Part shown: in pieces, positions 41,429 through 49,723 of the stretch | Numbering within the stretch: position 1 is the stretch's first letter | Layout: each line of letters begins with the position of its first letter | From: UBA11606 sp039188975 | GTDB taxonomy: Bacteria; Actinomycetota; Acidimicrobiia; Acidimicrobiales; Aldehydirespiratoraceae | Direction: 5' to 3' | DNA: 64,000 nucleotides | Assembly: GCA_039188975.1 (NCBI GenBank) | Contig: JBCCYT010000001.1 | Span: 27,885-91,884, forward strand | Translations under genes and position numbers: made by a program | Notes under the pieces: model-generated | Told to the model about the DNA's origin: nothing | The model's input: only the letters and a program-made list of their open reading frames with translations | Database searches by the model: none

Positions 41429-42304
41429 ATGTCTCGATCGCTTCTCGCTGACCTGCGCGGGCCCACCCCGATAGCAGGCTTCAACCCGCAAGCTCACCCT
41501 CTGTTGCCGGTCGAGGCCATACCCCGTGCCGAATTGCGACACCAGCAGCTGCGCCAACGACTGGCCGGCCCTCATCGCCACGATTTCCACCAGCTCATCG
41601 TGTGCCACGGCGGCGAAGGGATGCACGTCGTCGACCAGCAGCCCATCGAGATGCGTCGCGGTCGGGTGTTGCATGTGCACCCCGGTCAAGTGCACGAGTA
41701 TCGATTCGAGCCGGATTTCGAGGCGTGGGTCGTGGTGTACCGAGACGGCCTGCCCCAGGCGGTTCCGCCGGGCGGGGAGTGGTTTCCAGGCAGCACCGCG
41801 CCGGTCCGCTGGGATTTCGTCGACGACGAGTTCGACGCGATTCTCTGCGACGTGAAGAGCATTGCCGACGAGCAAGACCGTTTCGACGGGAGCGTCGGCG
41901 CCGTCATGTTGATCGAAAGCCTGCTTGCGACCCTCTTTGCTCGAGTTCACCGGCACGACGGCGTCGCGGCGGATTCCTCGACGTACAACGAGACGTTCGT
42001 TCGCTACCGGCGTCTGGTCGAGGAGCATTTCCGTCACCGACCCACCGTTGCGTGGTGTGCTCGGGAACTCGGCTACAGCGTGCGCACGCTCGATCGAGCG
42101 TGCCACTCGGCGGTGGGGCAGTCGGCGAAGGCGGTGCTGGACGACCGGGTAGCACTCGACATTCAGCGGCTGTTGGTGCACACCGACGCGTCGGTCACCA
42201 ACGTTGGCGCCGCGTTCGACTTTCACAGCGCCTCGAGTTTCACGAAGTTCGTGAATCGCCATCTCGGCGCCTCGCCGTCGGCGATCCGGGCAGCTGGCGC
42301 CTGA
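41429..42304 (+). CDS. AraC-family transcriptional regulator
   Basis: 291 residues. The N-terminal cupin-type sensing domain holds HRHDFHQLIVCHGGEGMHVVD and GRVLHVHPGQVHEYRF. The C-terminal AraC DNA-binding domain has two helix-turn-helices, about 190-291 (PTVAWCARELGYSVRTLDRACHSAVG and VTNVGAAFDFHSASSFTKFVNRHLGASPSAIR). It probably senses a small molecule and regulates the divergent ABM-SnoaL gene and itself. ATG 41429 is preferred to a start at 41384, which would overlap the operator region. Confidence 0.88.
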   Translation: MSRSLLADLRGPTPIAGFNPQAHPLLPVEAIPRAELRHQQLRQRLAGPHRHDFHQLIVCHGGEGMHVVDQQPIEMRRGRVLHVHPGQVHEYRFEPDFEAWVVVYRDGLPQAVPPGGEWFPGSTAPVRWDFVDDEFDAILCDVKSIADEQDRFDGSVGAVMLIESLLATLFARVHRHDGVAADSSTYNETFVRYRRLVEEHFRHRPTVAWCARELGYSVRTLDRACHSAVGQSAKAVLDDRVALDIQRLLVHTDASVTNVGAAFDFHSASSFTKFVNRHLGASPSAIRAAGA

Positions 42305-42340
42305 TTCGGCGGCGTCGGATCGCCCGCCGTAGACGCCGAA

Positions 42341-42364
42341 GGACCCCGCCCGAGGGCGGGGTCC
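42341..42364. terminator. GC-rich hairpin between convergent genes
   Basis: GGACCCCGCCC (42341-42351) pairs with its complement (42354-42364). There is no U-tract on either side, so it is a probable two-way terminator of weak or factor-assisted type. Confidence 0.55.
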
Positions 42365-42389
42365 GGTGCATCGTGAAGGGGGAGTGGCG

Positions 42390-42719
42390 TCAGTCGACGA
42401 CGAACTCTTCCCAGTCGCCTTCGTCGGCTTCGCTGATGTCGATGATGATGGCGTCCTCATCGATGTCCATCTCGTCGACGAACTCGGCCTCGAAGGTCTC
42501 TTCGGTGACGACCTTGCCGTCTCCGACCTCGTTGGACGTGTCGAGCTCGACGGTGACGACGTTGTCGCCCACGTCTGCAACGTCGACGCGCTCGGCGACG
42601 CCGGTCTCCGGGCTGGATTCGCCGTCGTCGGCGCCGGCGACCGCGGTGAGGCCGAAGACGGTGCCCATCAGCGCAACGGCACCGACAGCTGCGCCGGTGA
42701 GCTTGGAACGGGTGTGCAT
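42390..42719 (-). CDS. secreted acidic small protein
   Basis: 109 residues. A typical signal peptide (MHTRSKLTGAAVGAVALMG and TVFGLTAVAGA, cut near residue 29) is followed by an exported part that is almost wholly acidic: a strand-like VTVELDTSNEVGDGKVV, then EEFEAEF and a long Asp/Glu run with IIIDIS. There are no cysteines. It may bind divalent cations or basic surface polymers, but I do not recognise a family. The region 65-90 bases upstream holds tandem CTGAG repeats. Confidence 0.7.
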   Translation of the reverse strand: MHTRSKLTGAAVGAVALMGTVFGLTAVAGADDGESSPETGVAERVDVADVGDNVVTVELDTSNEVGDGKVVTEETFEAEFVDEMDIDEDAIIIDISEADEGDWEEFVVD

Positions 42720-42784
42720 GGTTGTTTCTCTTTTCTCGTGGTGGGGGTGTCAGAAGCTGACGGTGCCCACCATGGAGACCTGGC

Positions 42785-42820
42785 CTGAGATCGGCCTGAG
42801 AGCGGCTGAGGAACTTCTCA
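42785..42820. promoter_or_regulatory. tandem CTGAG repeats, possible response-regulator site
   Basis: CTGAG occurs at 42785, 42796 and 42806 (spacing 11 and 10) and an inverted CTCAG at 42817-42821. Spacing near one helical turn is typical of OmpR-family tandem binding sites. Confidence 0.35.
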
Positions 42821-42853
42821 GGTGAGCTCGCAGCGTCGATCGAGGAGTGGTCC

Positions 42854-42859
42854 TAGGAT
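42854..42859 (+). promoter_or_regulatory. -10 box of the DUF4265 gene (leaderless)
   Basis: TAGGAT ends 8 bases before the GTG at 42868. Confidence 0.5.
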
Positions 42860-42867
42860 TCGCCGCG

Positions 42868-43365
42868 GTGGCTGCGTACCTAGAGCACCCTGCTCGCCCA
42901 ACCCGACCCGCCGGGGACGAGTACCTGGTGTTTCCCGATGCCCTGAACGAGAACGCAACCGTGTGGTTCGCGTTCGAGCCCGACCGTTGGGAGGGCGTGC
43001 TGGCTGTTCGGATCACTCCCGACCGAGCCCGTCTCGTTGGCGTTCCACTGTGGACCTACGGTGTGAATCTCGGCGATGTCGTCGAAATCGTGGCGTCGGC
43101 CGAGGGCGCGCCGGTGGCGGTCCGGGTCGTAGAGCGAAGCTCGAACCGTACGTTTCGAGTCGTCTTCCAGGGCACGCCGCCCCAGGAACCCGACGAGCGC
43201 TGGCGCGACCTCGTCGTCGACCTCGAAGCGAACGGGTGCTGGTTCGACGTGCTGAGACCGGACTACCTCGCGATCTCGGCAAGCGTTGACCAAGCAGATG
43301 CCGTCGAGGAGTACTTGCATTCGCGATCGGAAGAGGGCGACTTCATCTACGAGCGCAGCAGCTGA
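42868..43365 (+). CDS. DUF4265-type protein
   Basis: 165 residues. EYLVFPDALNENATVWFAFEPDRWEGVLAVRI, RLVGVPLWTYGVNLGDVVEIV and the C-terminal GCWFDVLRPDYLAISASVDQADAVEEYL fit DUF4265, a family of unknown function. I infer a single mixed alpha/beta domain. The GTG at 42868 is supported by the -10 box. Single gene with its own promoter, divergent from the secreted acidic protein. Confidence 0.65.
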   Translation: MAAYLEHPARPTRPAGDEYLVFPDALNENATVWFAFEPDRWEGVLAVRITPDRARLVGVPLWTYGVNLGDVVEIVASAEGAPVAVRVVERSSNRTFRVVFQGTPPQEPDERWRDLVVDLEANGCWFDVLRPDYLAISASVDQADAVEEYLHSRSEEGDFIYERSS

Positions 43366-43694
43366 CGGAGTCGGTCGGTGATCGAGCTAGGCGGCCCCTG
43401 CCGGCTGATGCGGCCGACATGGGTGTTGACGTCACACGACGCGCCCGCGGGCGCGTTTCGTCCCGCGCCGCGACGGTGCGGCCACGAAGAGTAGCTACGC
43501 GCGATCGAGTCTCGGTAACGCCGATCGGCCGGGTGCAGTCGTGATGTTCGCTCAGGCGATGACACCTCCATGAGGGTGGTTGAGGGTCAGCGGTACTCGC
43601 TCGCTGATAGTGCGACGATCAACCAACGAATCGACATTTCGACGTACTTTACATAACGGAGATTTCCGGCGGTTTGTCCGAGAGGGGCGGGTCG
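43366..43694. other. intergenic stretch without a recognisable gene
   Basis: 329 bases. CGCGCCCGCGGGCGCG at 43440-43455 is a perfect palindrome followed by TTTCG and may end the upstream transcript. Near 43640 the sequence turns AT-rich (ACTTTACATAACGGAGATTTCC region), unusual for this window. A reading of 74 codons on the minus strand (43347-43571) is unconvincing. I see no RNA family. Confidence 0.5.
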
Positions 43695-45074
43695 TCAGTC
43701 GAGCGGTGCGAGATCGTCGAGGATCCAGGGCAACAACTCGGCGACGGTCGGGTGCGTGAAGACCGCCTTGCGGAACAGCTTGTAGGACTGCTTTGCGAGC
43801 ATGAACGGCGCAAAGATGTTGATGATCTCATCGCCGCCAACGCCGAGCACCGTGACGCCGACGAACTCCTCGGTTTCCGCATCGACCAGGATCTTGATCA
43901 AGCCGTCGGTCTCGCTCTTCTCCCGGGCCCGAGAAATCGCGCTCATCGGCCGGGTCGCCATCAAGATGTTGCGGCCGCTCTCGCGAGCTTCCTTCTCAGA
44001 CATGCCGATGCGGCCGAGCGGTGGATCGATGAACATTGCGTAGATCGGGATTCGGCCCGCCAGCGAGCGGTCCCCGTCGCCGCTGTAGTGATCCCAGAAC
44101 GTCTCACCGTCGTTGACCGACGTGTGGGTGAACGCACCCCGGCCGTTGACATCACCGACGGCGTAGATGTGCTCCACATTGGTCTGGAGATGATCGTTGA
44201 CAGTGACGAAGCCTCGGCGGTCGACCTCGACACCGGCCTGTTCGAGCTGCAGCGCTGCGCTGTTCGGGGTTCGGCCGGCGGCGAGCAACAGGTGGCTGCC
44301 CGGCACGGTCTTCGTGCCCTGTGCCGTCGTGAAGGTCACCTCGACGCTTCCCGGAGCGGGCTGCGCGACCCCGTCGACCGACGAGCCAGTGTGCACGGTG
44401 ATCCCGGCCGATTCGAGAATCTCACGCGCGCTCGCCGCGATGTCGGCGTCCTCACGGGGCATCAACTGGGGCGCAGCCTCGATGACGGTGACCTCGCTGC
44501 CCAAACGCCGGAAGATCTGGGCGAACTCCAACCCGATGTAGCTGCCGCCGACAATGACGAGATGTTCCGGCACCTCGCTCAGTTCGAGCAGTCCGGCGTT
44601 GTCGAGCCAGTCGACCTCGTCGATGCCGTCGATCGGCAGCCTCATCGGGCTCGTGCCGGTGTGGATCACGATGCGCTCAGCCGAGAGCGTCTGATCACCG
44701 ACGCTCACCTCGTTCGGCGAGACGAAGTGTGCGTACGCAGCGAAGAAGTCGACACCGTCCATCGTGCGAAGCCACTGCTCCATGCCGGAGTTGTCGCGGA
44801 TTTCGTTCATGCGGCCCATCACCGTCGCCATGTCGACGGTGACCTCGTCGGCGTCGATCCCGAGATGGGCGCTGTGCTTCGCCACGTGCGCAGCGCGGGC
44901 GCTCGCAACGAGCGCCTTCGTCGGTGTGCAGCCATAATTCACACACGAACCGCCGACCCTGCCGCCCTCGATGAGGGCGACCTTCTTGCCGGCGGCGACG
45001 AGGCGGGGAATGACGGTGCCGGTGGCCTGGCCGGTGCCGATCCAGATGACGTCGTAGTGGGTGGGTTCGCTCAT
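43695..45074 (-). CDS. FAD-dependent pyridine nucleotide-disulfide oxidoreductase
   Basis: 459 residues, second flavin disulfide reductase of the window. FAD fold VIWIGTGQATGTVIPRLV, redox pair in GGSCVNYGCTPTK, NAD(P) fold LVIVGGSYIGLEF, IYAVGDVNGRGAFTHTSVND and, at the C-terminus, VFTHPTVAELLPWIL with the His-Glu pair of class I enzymes. It may be a mycothione or mercuric reductase relative; the substrate disulfide is unknown. ATG at 45074; the frame runs further upstream only into the intergenic region and the divergent gene. Tandem 14-bp repeats lie 18-44 bases upstream. Confidence 0.85.
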   Translation of the reverse strand: MSEPTHYDVIWIGTGQATGTVIPRLVAAGKKVALIEGGRVGGSCVNYGCTPTKALVASARAAHVAKHSAHLGIDADEVTVDMATVMGRMNEIRDNSGMEQWLRTMDGVDFFAAYAHFVSPNEVSVGDQTLSAERIVIHTGTSPMRLPIDGIDEVDWLDNAGLLELSEVPEHLVIVGGSYIGLEFAQIFRRLGSEVTVIEAAPQLMPREDADIAASAREILESAGITVHTGSSVDGVAQPAPGSVEVTFTTAQGTKTVPGSHLLLAAGRTPNSAALQLEQAGVEVDRRGFVTVNDHLQTNVEHIYAVGDVNGRGAFTHTSVNDGETFWDHYSGDGDRSLAGRIPIYAMFIDPPLGRIGMSEKEARESGRNILMATRPMSAISRAREKSETDGLIKILVDAETEEFVGVTVLGVGGDEIINIFAPFMLAKQSYKLFRKAVFTHPTVAELLPWILDDLAPLD

Positions 45075-45091
45075 GGTGCGCCCTGATTTCT

Positions 45092-45119
45092 CTGTTTGGG
45101 GGATGCTGTTTGGGGGATA
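45092..45119. repeat. 14-bp tandem repeat in the divergent promoter region
   Basis: CTGTTTGGGGGAT at 45092-45104 is repeated at 45106-45118 with one base between, period 14. It lies between the flavin reductase and the dehydratase gene and may be a repressor-binding site. Confidence 0.6.
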
Positions 45120-45224
45120 GAAGAGTCGGGCAAGTCCGACCGGGCAGGGAACCTCCCGTGCTGCCACCGCTATTCCCCGACGCTCCCCCACGCTTTGGAA
45201 TGGTCGTGCGCTAAACAGATGCCG

Positions 45225-46166
45225 ATGTCTGATGAGCTGATGCCGACGACCGACGACGTTCGCGTCGCCATGGAGCGGTGCCAGCCGCTGATCCGGCGAA
45301 CCCCGGTCGTCGCCACGACTCCCGGCGACCTCGAGTTCGACGGTTCGGTCATGCTCAAGCTCGAGTCGTTGCAACACGCCGGCTCGTTCAAGGCGCGGGG
45401 CAGTCTCAACAGTGCCCTCGGCAGTGAGATCCCACCATCTGGCCTGATCGCGGCGTCTGGTGGGAACCACGGCATCGCGGTCGCTCGTACGGCACGAGTG
45501 CTCGGCGTGCCGGCGGAGATCTTCGTTCCCGGCGTGTCCTCCCCCGCCAAGGTTGCCCGGCTCCGGGCCCACGGGGCCACCGTGCACATCGTGGGTGAGC
45601 TGTATGACGATGCGCAGGCCGCTTGCGATGTGCGAGCAGCAGAGACCGGCGCACTCAACATTCATCCCTACAACGCGCCGCTGACCGTCGCAGGCCAAGC
45701 CACGTTGGGTGTCGAACTAGGCGAACAAATCGATCGTCTCGACACGGTGGTGGTTGCGGTTGGTGGAGGGGGGTTGGCCGCTGGGATCCGCCTCGCTCTC
45801 CCTCACGTTCGGCTCATCACCGTCGAAACCGAGTCCTGCAATGCGCTGCACGCAGCAACCGCCGCCGGCGAACCGAAGACGGTCTCCCCCGCCGGGGTTG
45901 CGGCCGACGCACTCGGCGCCAAGCAGATCGGGTCGCTCCCCTGGCAGATACTCGCGGGACGAACCGAGACCGTGCTCGTCGATGACGATGCCACCATCGA
46001 GGCTCGCCACGCGCTCTGGGACGAGTACCAGCTCGTCACCGAACCAGCCGCCGCTGTCGCGCTCGCCGCCCTCCGGGTCGGTGCCTACACGCCAGCCGGG
46101 GGCGAGCGGGTTGCCGTGATCGTCTGTGGCGGGAACGTCGACCCAGCCGACCTGCGGCTCAGCTGA
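45225..46166 (+). CDS. threonine/serine dehydratase-like PLP enzyme
   Basis: 313 residues. PLP lysine in GSFKARGSLNSAL, AASGGNHGIAVARTARVLG, the tetraglycine loop VVVAVGGGGLAAGIRLAL and the C-terminal VIVCGGNVDP. It has no ACT regulatory domain, so it is the short catabolic type, deaminating serine or threonine (or a hydroxy-amino acid) to a keto acid. ATG at 45225 is favoured by TAAACA 7 bases upstream; another ATG at 45219 adds two residues. 49 bases separate it from the RG-repeat gene. Confidence 0.85.
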   Translation: MSDELMPTTDDVRVAMERCQPLIRRTPVVATTPGDLEFDGSVMLKLESLQHAGSFKARGSLNSALGSEIPPSGLIAASGGNHGIAVARTARVLGVPAEIFVPGVSSPAKVARLRAHGATVHIVGELYDDAQAACDVRAAETGALNIHPYNAPLTVAGQATLGVELGEQIDRLDTVVVAVGGGGLAAGIRLALPHVRLITVETESCNALHAATAAGEPKTVSPAGVAADALGAKQIGSLPWQILAGRTETVLVDDDATIEARHALWDEYQLVTEPAAAVALAALRVGAYTPAGGERVAVIVCGGNVDPADLRLS

Positions 46167-46202
46167 ACCACGCGAAAGGTCGCCGCATGCGGCCCCGGGC
46201 GA

Positions 46203-46208
46203 TACCGT
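46203..46208 (+). promoter_or_regulatory. -10 box of the RG-repeat gene (leaderless)
   Basis: TACCGT ends 7 bases before the GTG at 46216. Confidence 0.5.
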
Positions 46209-46215
46209 TTCTCCC

Positions 46216-47643
46216 GTGGCACGCAGGCTAGACATCGAACTCACCTCCGACCGCGGCGACGGGCAATGGACCTGGCGCGCAGCGGGGGCCAAGCAGCCCA
46301 AGGGCACGCTCGACGGAGGCCTGCTTCCTGCTGGTGCTGCCATCGGTGACGTCTTGAAAGTCGAGGCCGACGCGGACCTCGACGGGCTCACGATCACCAC
46401 CGTGTTTGCGCCCAAAGGGCCGCGGAAAGAAGCCGAGAAGCTGCAGCTTCTCGGCAGCGGCCGAGACGAGCCGCTCGTCACGCAGGTGCTCGCGCCAAAG
46501 GGCCGCGGTCGGGGCCGCGATGGCGACGACCGAGGCCGCGGTCGCGGTCGAGGCCGCGATGGTGACGACCGGGGTCGTGGTCGGGGCCGAGGTGGCCGCG
46601 ATGGCGAGAACCGTGGTCGGGGTAACGACCGAGGCCGCGGCAACGAACGGGGTCGAGGCAACGACCGTCCCCGTCGTGAACGTCCGAAGCCGCCGGCTCG
46701 GCCCAAGGCGCCGCGTTTGCGGCCGGGCCGCACCCATCGGCAGGCCGCGCTCAAGGCGCTGCCAGCCAACCAGCATCAGTTGGCCGAAGAGGTCTTCAAA
46801 GGTGGCGTGCCCGGTGTTCGCCAGGCCATCGACCGCATGAACGACAAGGCGACCGCGGAAGGTATGCCCAAGATCAAGCGCGACCCGCTGATCGCGCTTG
46901 CCGAGAAGCTGGCGCCGAGCCTCAAGGCTGCGGAGTGGCGCGACCGGGCCGAGGCCGCAGTTGCCGGAATCGACACGATCGACCTGCGCGACATTCGTTC
47001 CGTGGTAGCTGCCTCCGACAGCGCGGCCCGCGACGACGAGAGCCGGGCGCTCGCCGACCAGCTCCGTGAGGGCCTGCTCAACCGTACCGAGGCCGAGCAC
47101 CGAGCCTGGCGTGACGAACTCGCCCAGACGATCGCCGAGGGCCGCACGGTCCGCGCATTGCGGCTCAGCTCTCGCCCGCCCAAGGCCGGTGCCCCGCTTC
47201 CTCCCGACATGGCGGAACGGCTTGCGGCTGCGGCATCGGAATCGCTGACCGCCGACGTCACGTCTGACCGCTGGGCCACCGTGGTCGACGCAGTGGCGTT
47301 CTCGCCGGTGCGGACGCAGGTCACCGCCCAGGGCATTCCTGCCAACCCGAGCGACGACCTCACCAAGGCCATGCGCAAGCTTGCCGGGCGGGTCCCACAG
47401 CTTGCGGCCCTGTTCGGAATCGAAGCGCCAGCGGGCGGCCGCGGCAAGGGACGGGGCAAAGGCAAGCCGACCCCGCCGCCTCCCCCGCCTGCCGCTCCCG
47501 CTCCGGCCGTCGCAACAGCACCTGAGTCTGAGCCGGCGCCGCCCGCTGACGCGGCGCCCGTGCCCGAACCGGCGGAAGCGGTCGCACCCGCCCCGGAGGC
47601 GGCAGCGGCTCCCGAGCCCGCTGCGACCGCCGAAGAGGAGTGA
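46216..47643 (+). CDS. RG-repeat protein with a helical middle and Pro/Ala-rich tail
   Basis: 475 residues, not a recognised family. Residues 1-93 are a small globular start (IELTSDRGDGQWTWRAAGAK, ending VFAPKGP). Residues 95-155 are a repeat of RGRGRDGDDRG and similar units, about 20 Arg-Gly steps, then a basic segment. Residues 175-410 are helical and Ala/Arg/Asp-rich, with HQLAEEVFKGGVPGVRQAID near the start. The tail (from 415) is GRGKGRGKGK and a Pro/Ala/Glu run. Such RG tracts bind RNA or drive condensates, so an RNA-related role is inferred. Coupled to the following crotonase gene by a GTGA overlap. Confidence 0.7.
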   Translation: MARRLDIELTSDRGDGQWTWRAAGAKQPKGTLDGGLLPAGAAIGDVLKVEADADLDGLTITTVFAPKGPRKEAEKLQLLGSGRDEPLVTQVLAPKGRGRGRDGDDRGRGRGRGRDGDDRGRGRGRGGRDGENRGRGNDRGRGNERGRGNDRPRRERPKPPARPKAPRLRPGRTHRQAALKALPANQHQLAEEVFKGGVPGVRQAIDRMNDKATAEGMPKIKRDPLIALAEKLAPSLKAAEWRDRAEAAVAGIDTIDLRDIRSVVAASDSAARDDESRALADQLREGLLNRTEAEHRAWRDELAQTIAEGRTVRALRLSSRPPKAGAPLPPDMAERLAAAASESLTADVTSDRWATVVDAVAFSPVRTQVTAQGIPANPSDDLTKAMRKLAGRVPQLAALFGIEAPAGGRGKGRGKGKPTPPPPPPAAPAPAVATAPESEPAPPADAAPVPEPAEAVAPAPEAAAAPEPAATAEEE

Positions 47644-48401
47644 TTCGCTTCGACGTCGATGGGCGGGTCGGCATTATCCGGCTCGACCGGGTCGAAGCCC
47701 GCAACGCCATCAATCCGGCAATGGCCGAGGCCATCGAGGCTGCCATCGACCGGCTCGAGGCCGATGACGACCTCTGGTGCGGCGTGCTCACCCACGAGGG
47801 GCCGGTCTTTTGTGCCGGAGCAGACCTCAAGGAGGTCGCCGCTGGTAATGGCGGAAAGCTCGGCACTCAGCGGGGTGGCTTTGGCGGCATCGTCCTCCGT
47901 GAACGGGTCAAGCCGTTGATCGCGGCCGTCGACGGTCATGCTGTCGCCGGCGGTACGGAGATCGCATTGGCCTGTGACCTGCGGGTCGCCAGCGCGACCT
48001 CAGTCTTTGGAATCCCCGAGGTCAAGAGGTCGTTGGTCGCCGCGGCGGGCGGGTTGAACCGCCTTCCTCGTGTCCTTCCTCCGGCGATTGCGATGGAGCT
48101 GGCGCTCACGGGCGACACCATCTCCGCGGAACGGGCCCACCATTTCGGCATGATCAATGCGATCTGCGAACCGGGCGCAGCGGTGGACGCGGCGCTGGCC
48201 ATGGCGGCTCGTATCAACGCCAACGCGCCGCTTGCCGTTCGGGCCTCCCGGCAGCTCGTGCTCGACGCGCCGTCGCTCGATGACCGCGAAGGGATGCGGC
48301 GGGCGTCTGCTGCGATCGGTGACTTGGCCGGCACCGCCGATTTCGCGGAAGGCCCCCGAGCCTTCATCGAGAAGCGGGCGCCGGAATGGACTGGTCGCTG
48401 A
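47640..48401 (+). CDS. enoyl-CoA hydratase family protein
   Basis: 253-residue crotonase. Oxyanion-hole residues in FCAGADLKEVAAGNGGKL and AVDGHAVAGGTEIALACDLRVAS, IPEVKRSLVAAAGG with the first catalytic Glu position and GLNRLPRVL, and the C-terminal AEGPRAFIEKRAPEWTGR. It differs clearly from the crotonase at 24007. CoA substrate unknown. The GTG start is within the last codons of the RG-repeat gene. The stop is directly next to the stop of the convergent NUDIX gene (no bases between). Confidence 0.86.
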   Translation: MIRFDVDGRVGIIRLDRVEARNAINPAMAEAIEAAIDRLEADDDLWCGVLTHEGPVFCAGADLKEVAAGNGGKLGTQRGGFGGIVLRERVKPLIAAVDGHAVAGGTEIALACDLRVASATSVFGIPEVKRSLVAAAGGLNRLPRVLPPAIAMELALTGDTISAERAHHFGMINAICEPGAAVDAALAMAARINANAPLAVRASRQLVLDAPSLDDREGMRRASAAIGDLAGTADFAEGPRAFIEKRAPEWTGR

Positions 48402-48797
48402 TCATCTGAGGCCGTGCCCGGCGAGAAACTCCCCGAGGCCGGCAACCAGCTCCCACTCCCCGAGTTCGGCCATTGGAACCCAGGCGACCGCGGCCGCATC
48501 GTCGCCTGCCACCGGTTCGCGTGATGAGGGAACCGCGCACGCAAAGTCGACGATGGCGAAGTGGAACGAGTCGCTCCGCCGCTCTACAACGCCAACGAGC
48601 TCACCCACGTCGCACGGCAGACCAACCTCTTCGAGTACCTCGCGCTGAACTGCGTCACGCAACGATTCGCCCGGTTCGACCCGACCGCCGGGTACCGACC
48701 ATCGACCGACCTCGGGGTCATGGCCCCGTTGCACCAGCAGGAGTTCGTCACCGCGCCGGATCACCGCTCCGACGGCGACCACGACCGGTGACGTCAC
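48402..48797 (-). CDS. NUDIX hydrolase
   Basis: 131 residues; NUDIX box GGRVEPGESLRDAVQREVLEEVGL, a magnesium-dependent pyrophosphatase of the MutT/ADP-ribose group. The N-terminal VAVGAVIRRGDELLLVQRGHD and FHFAIVDFACAV are typical. Substrate unknown; the WSVPGGRVEPGES context is common to nucleoside diphosphate-X hydrolases. The GTG start overlaps the TGA of the GNAT gene (GTGA); third gene of a three-gene unit. Confidence 0.88.
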   Translation of the reverse strand: MTSPVVVAVGAVIRRGDELLLVQRGHDPEVGRWSVPGGRVEPGESLRDAVQREVLEEVGLPCDVGELVGVVERRSDSFHFAIVDFACAVPSSREPVAGDDAAAVAWVPMAELGEWELVAGLGEFLAGHGLR

Positions 48798-49267
48798 GGC
48801 TCGAGGGAGCGGTGGACCTCGATTGCTCGAGCGACGAGCCCAAATGTCTCGAAGAAGTTCTTGGTGTCACGATCGCCCGGCAGCGCCAACGAATCGAGGC
48901 CGGCCAGCTGTCGCTCGCGTGCCCAGCCCTCGATGGCGAGAATCATGGCCTCCCCTACGCCTACCTTGCGGGCGTCGGGAAGCACGTAGAGGTCGGTGAT
49001 GCGGGCGATTGCCGAGCCGTCGTGCATCGGCTGCGTGTGGACCGCGGCGTAGCCAACTGGCGCCTCGTCGATCGTGCCGACCAGCACCTCGGCATCAGGC
49101 GCGGCTACCTCGGCGGCCAGACCATCACGAACGGGCCGTCGTCTGCCGTCGGTGTTGGCCCACACCGCTCCCCCGCGCCGAGGCTCGAGCTCATCGATCG
49201 CAGCGTCGGCCATCGCCGCGATCAGCTCCAGCTCATCGAGGGTCGCGGGCCGAGCCGAGACGATCAT
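48794..49267 (-). CDS. GNAT-family acetyltransferase
   Basis: 157 residues; acetyl-CoA loop DLYVLPDARKVGVGEAMILAIEGWA and the C-terminal FFETFGLVARAIEVHRSL, with VGYAAVHTQ before it. Such small GNATs acetylate amines of antibiotics, peptides or polyamines; the substrate is unknown. It overlaps its upstream neighbour (ATGA) and its downstream neighbour (GTGA), so three genes are translated together. Confidence 0.85.
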   Translation of the reverse strand: MIVSARPATLDELELIAAMADAAIDELEPRRGGAVWANTDGRRRPVRDGLAAEVAAPDAEVLVGTIDEAPVGYAAVHTQPMHDGSAIARITDLYVLPDARKVGVGEAMILAIEGWARERQLAGLDSLALPGDRDTKNFFETFGLVARAIEVHRSLEP

Positions 49268-49716
49268 GTTGATCGACGCTGAGCGATCCGATTGAGAACG
49301 GTTCGGCGGGCCCGGTTGGCCTGCTCGAAGGCTTCGATCGCATCGAGCTCGGTGTCGTCGAGATCGGCCAAACGAGGAATCACCTCGACCGCCGTCAAGT
49401 CGGCGTATCCCGGGATTGGAAGGTCCGGGCCAGACGGTTTGCTCGCGGCCGCTGACGCAGCATCGGTCGCCGTGTCATTGCCGAGGAACGACGCAACCGT
49501 TCCCCGCAGCTCGTCGACGAGGCCCTCTGCGCGTTGTTGGCCCTGTCGGGCCGCGACGGTGCCGGCCAGGCGCGTGAGCGCCACCTGGCCGCGACCACGT
49601 TCGGCCAACTTGGGCAGCAGGTCCTTCGCTTCGAGCGCCAGCCCGAGCGGGACATACAGCATCAGATCGAGGAGTCGCTCGGCGAGATCGTCCTCGTCGC
49701 CGCCACCCGCAGCCAT
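49264..49716 (-). CDS. uncharacterised helical protein
   Basis: 150 residues, not recognised by function. An N-terminal amphipathic helix region LLDLMLYVPLGLALEAKDLLPKLAERGRGQV could sit on a membrane. The C-terminal PGYADLTAVEVIPRLADLDDTELDAIEAFEQANRARRTVL is a two-helix motif seen in many actinobacterial proteins, with the ending NRIAQ. It lies between the GNAT gene and the acidic zinc-ribbon gene. ATG 49716 is preferred over one 19 codons earlier because the extra part is low in complexity and lies inside the neighbour. Confidence 0.6.
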   Translation of the reverse strand: MAAGGGDEDDLAERLLDLMLYVPLGLALEAKDLLPKLAERGRGQVALTRLAGTVAARQGQQRAEGLVDELRGTVASFLGNDTATDAASAAASKPSGPDLPIPGYADLTAVEVIPRLADLDDTELDAIEAFEQANRARRTVLNRIAQRRST

Positions 49717-49723
49717 GGCCGGC

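Noticed and set aside
43347..43571. 74-codon minus-strand frame in the intergenic stretch
   Set aside because: Overlaps the DUF4265 gene, no homology pattern, no promoter or ribosome binding site.
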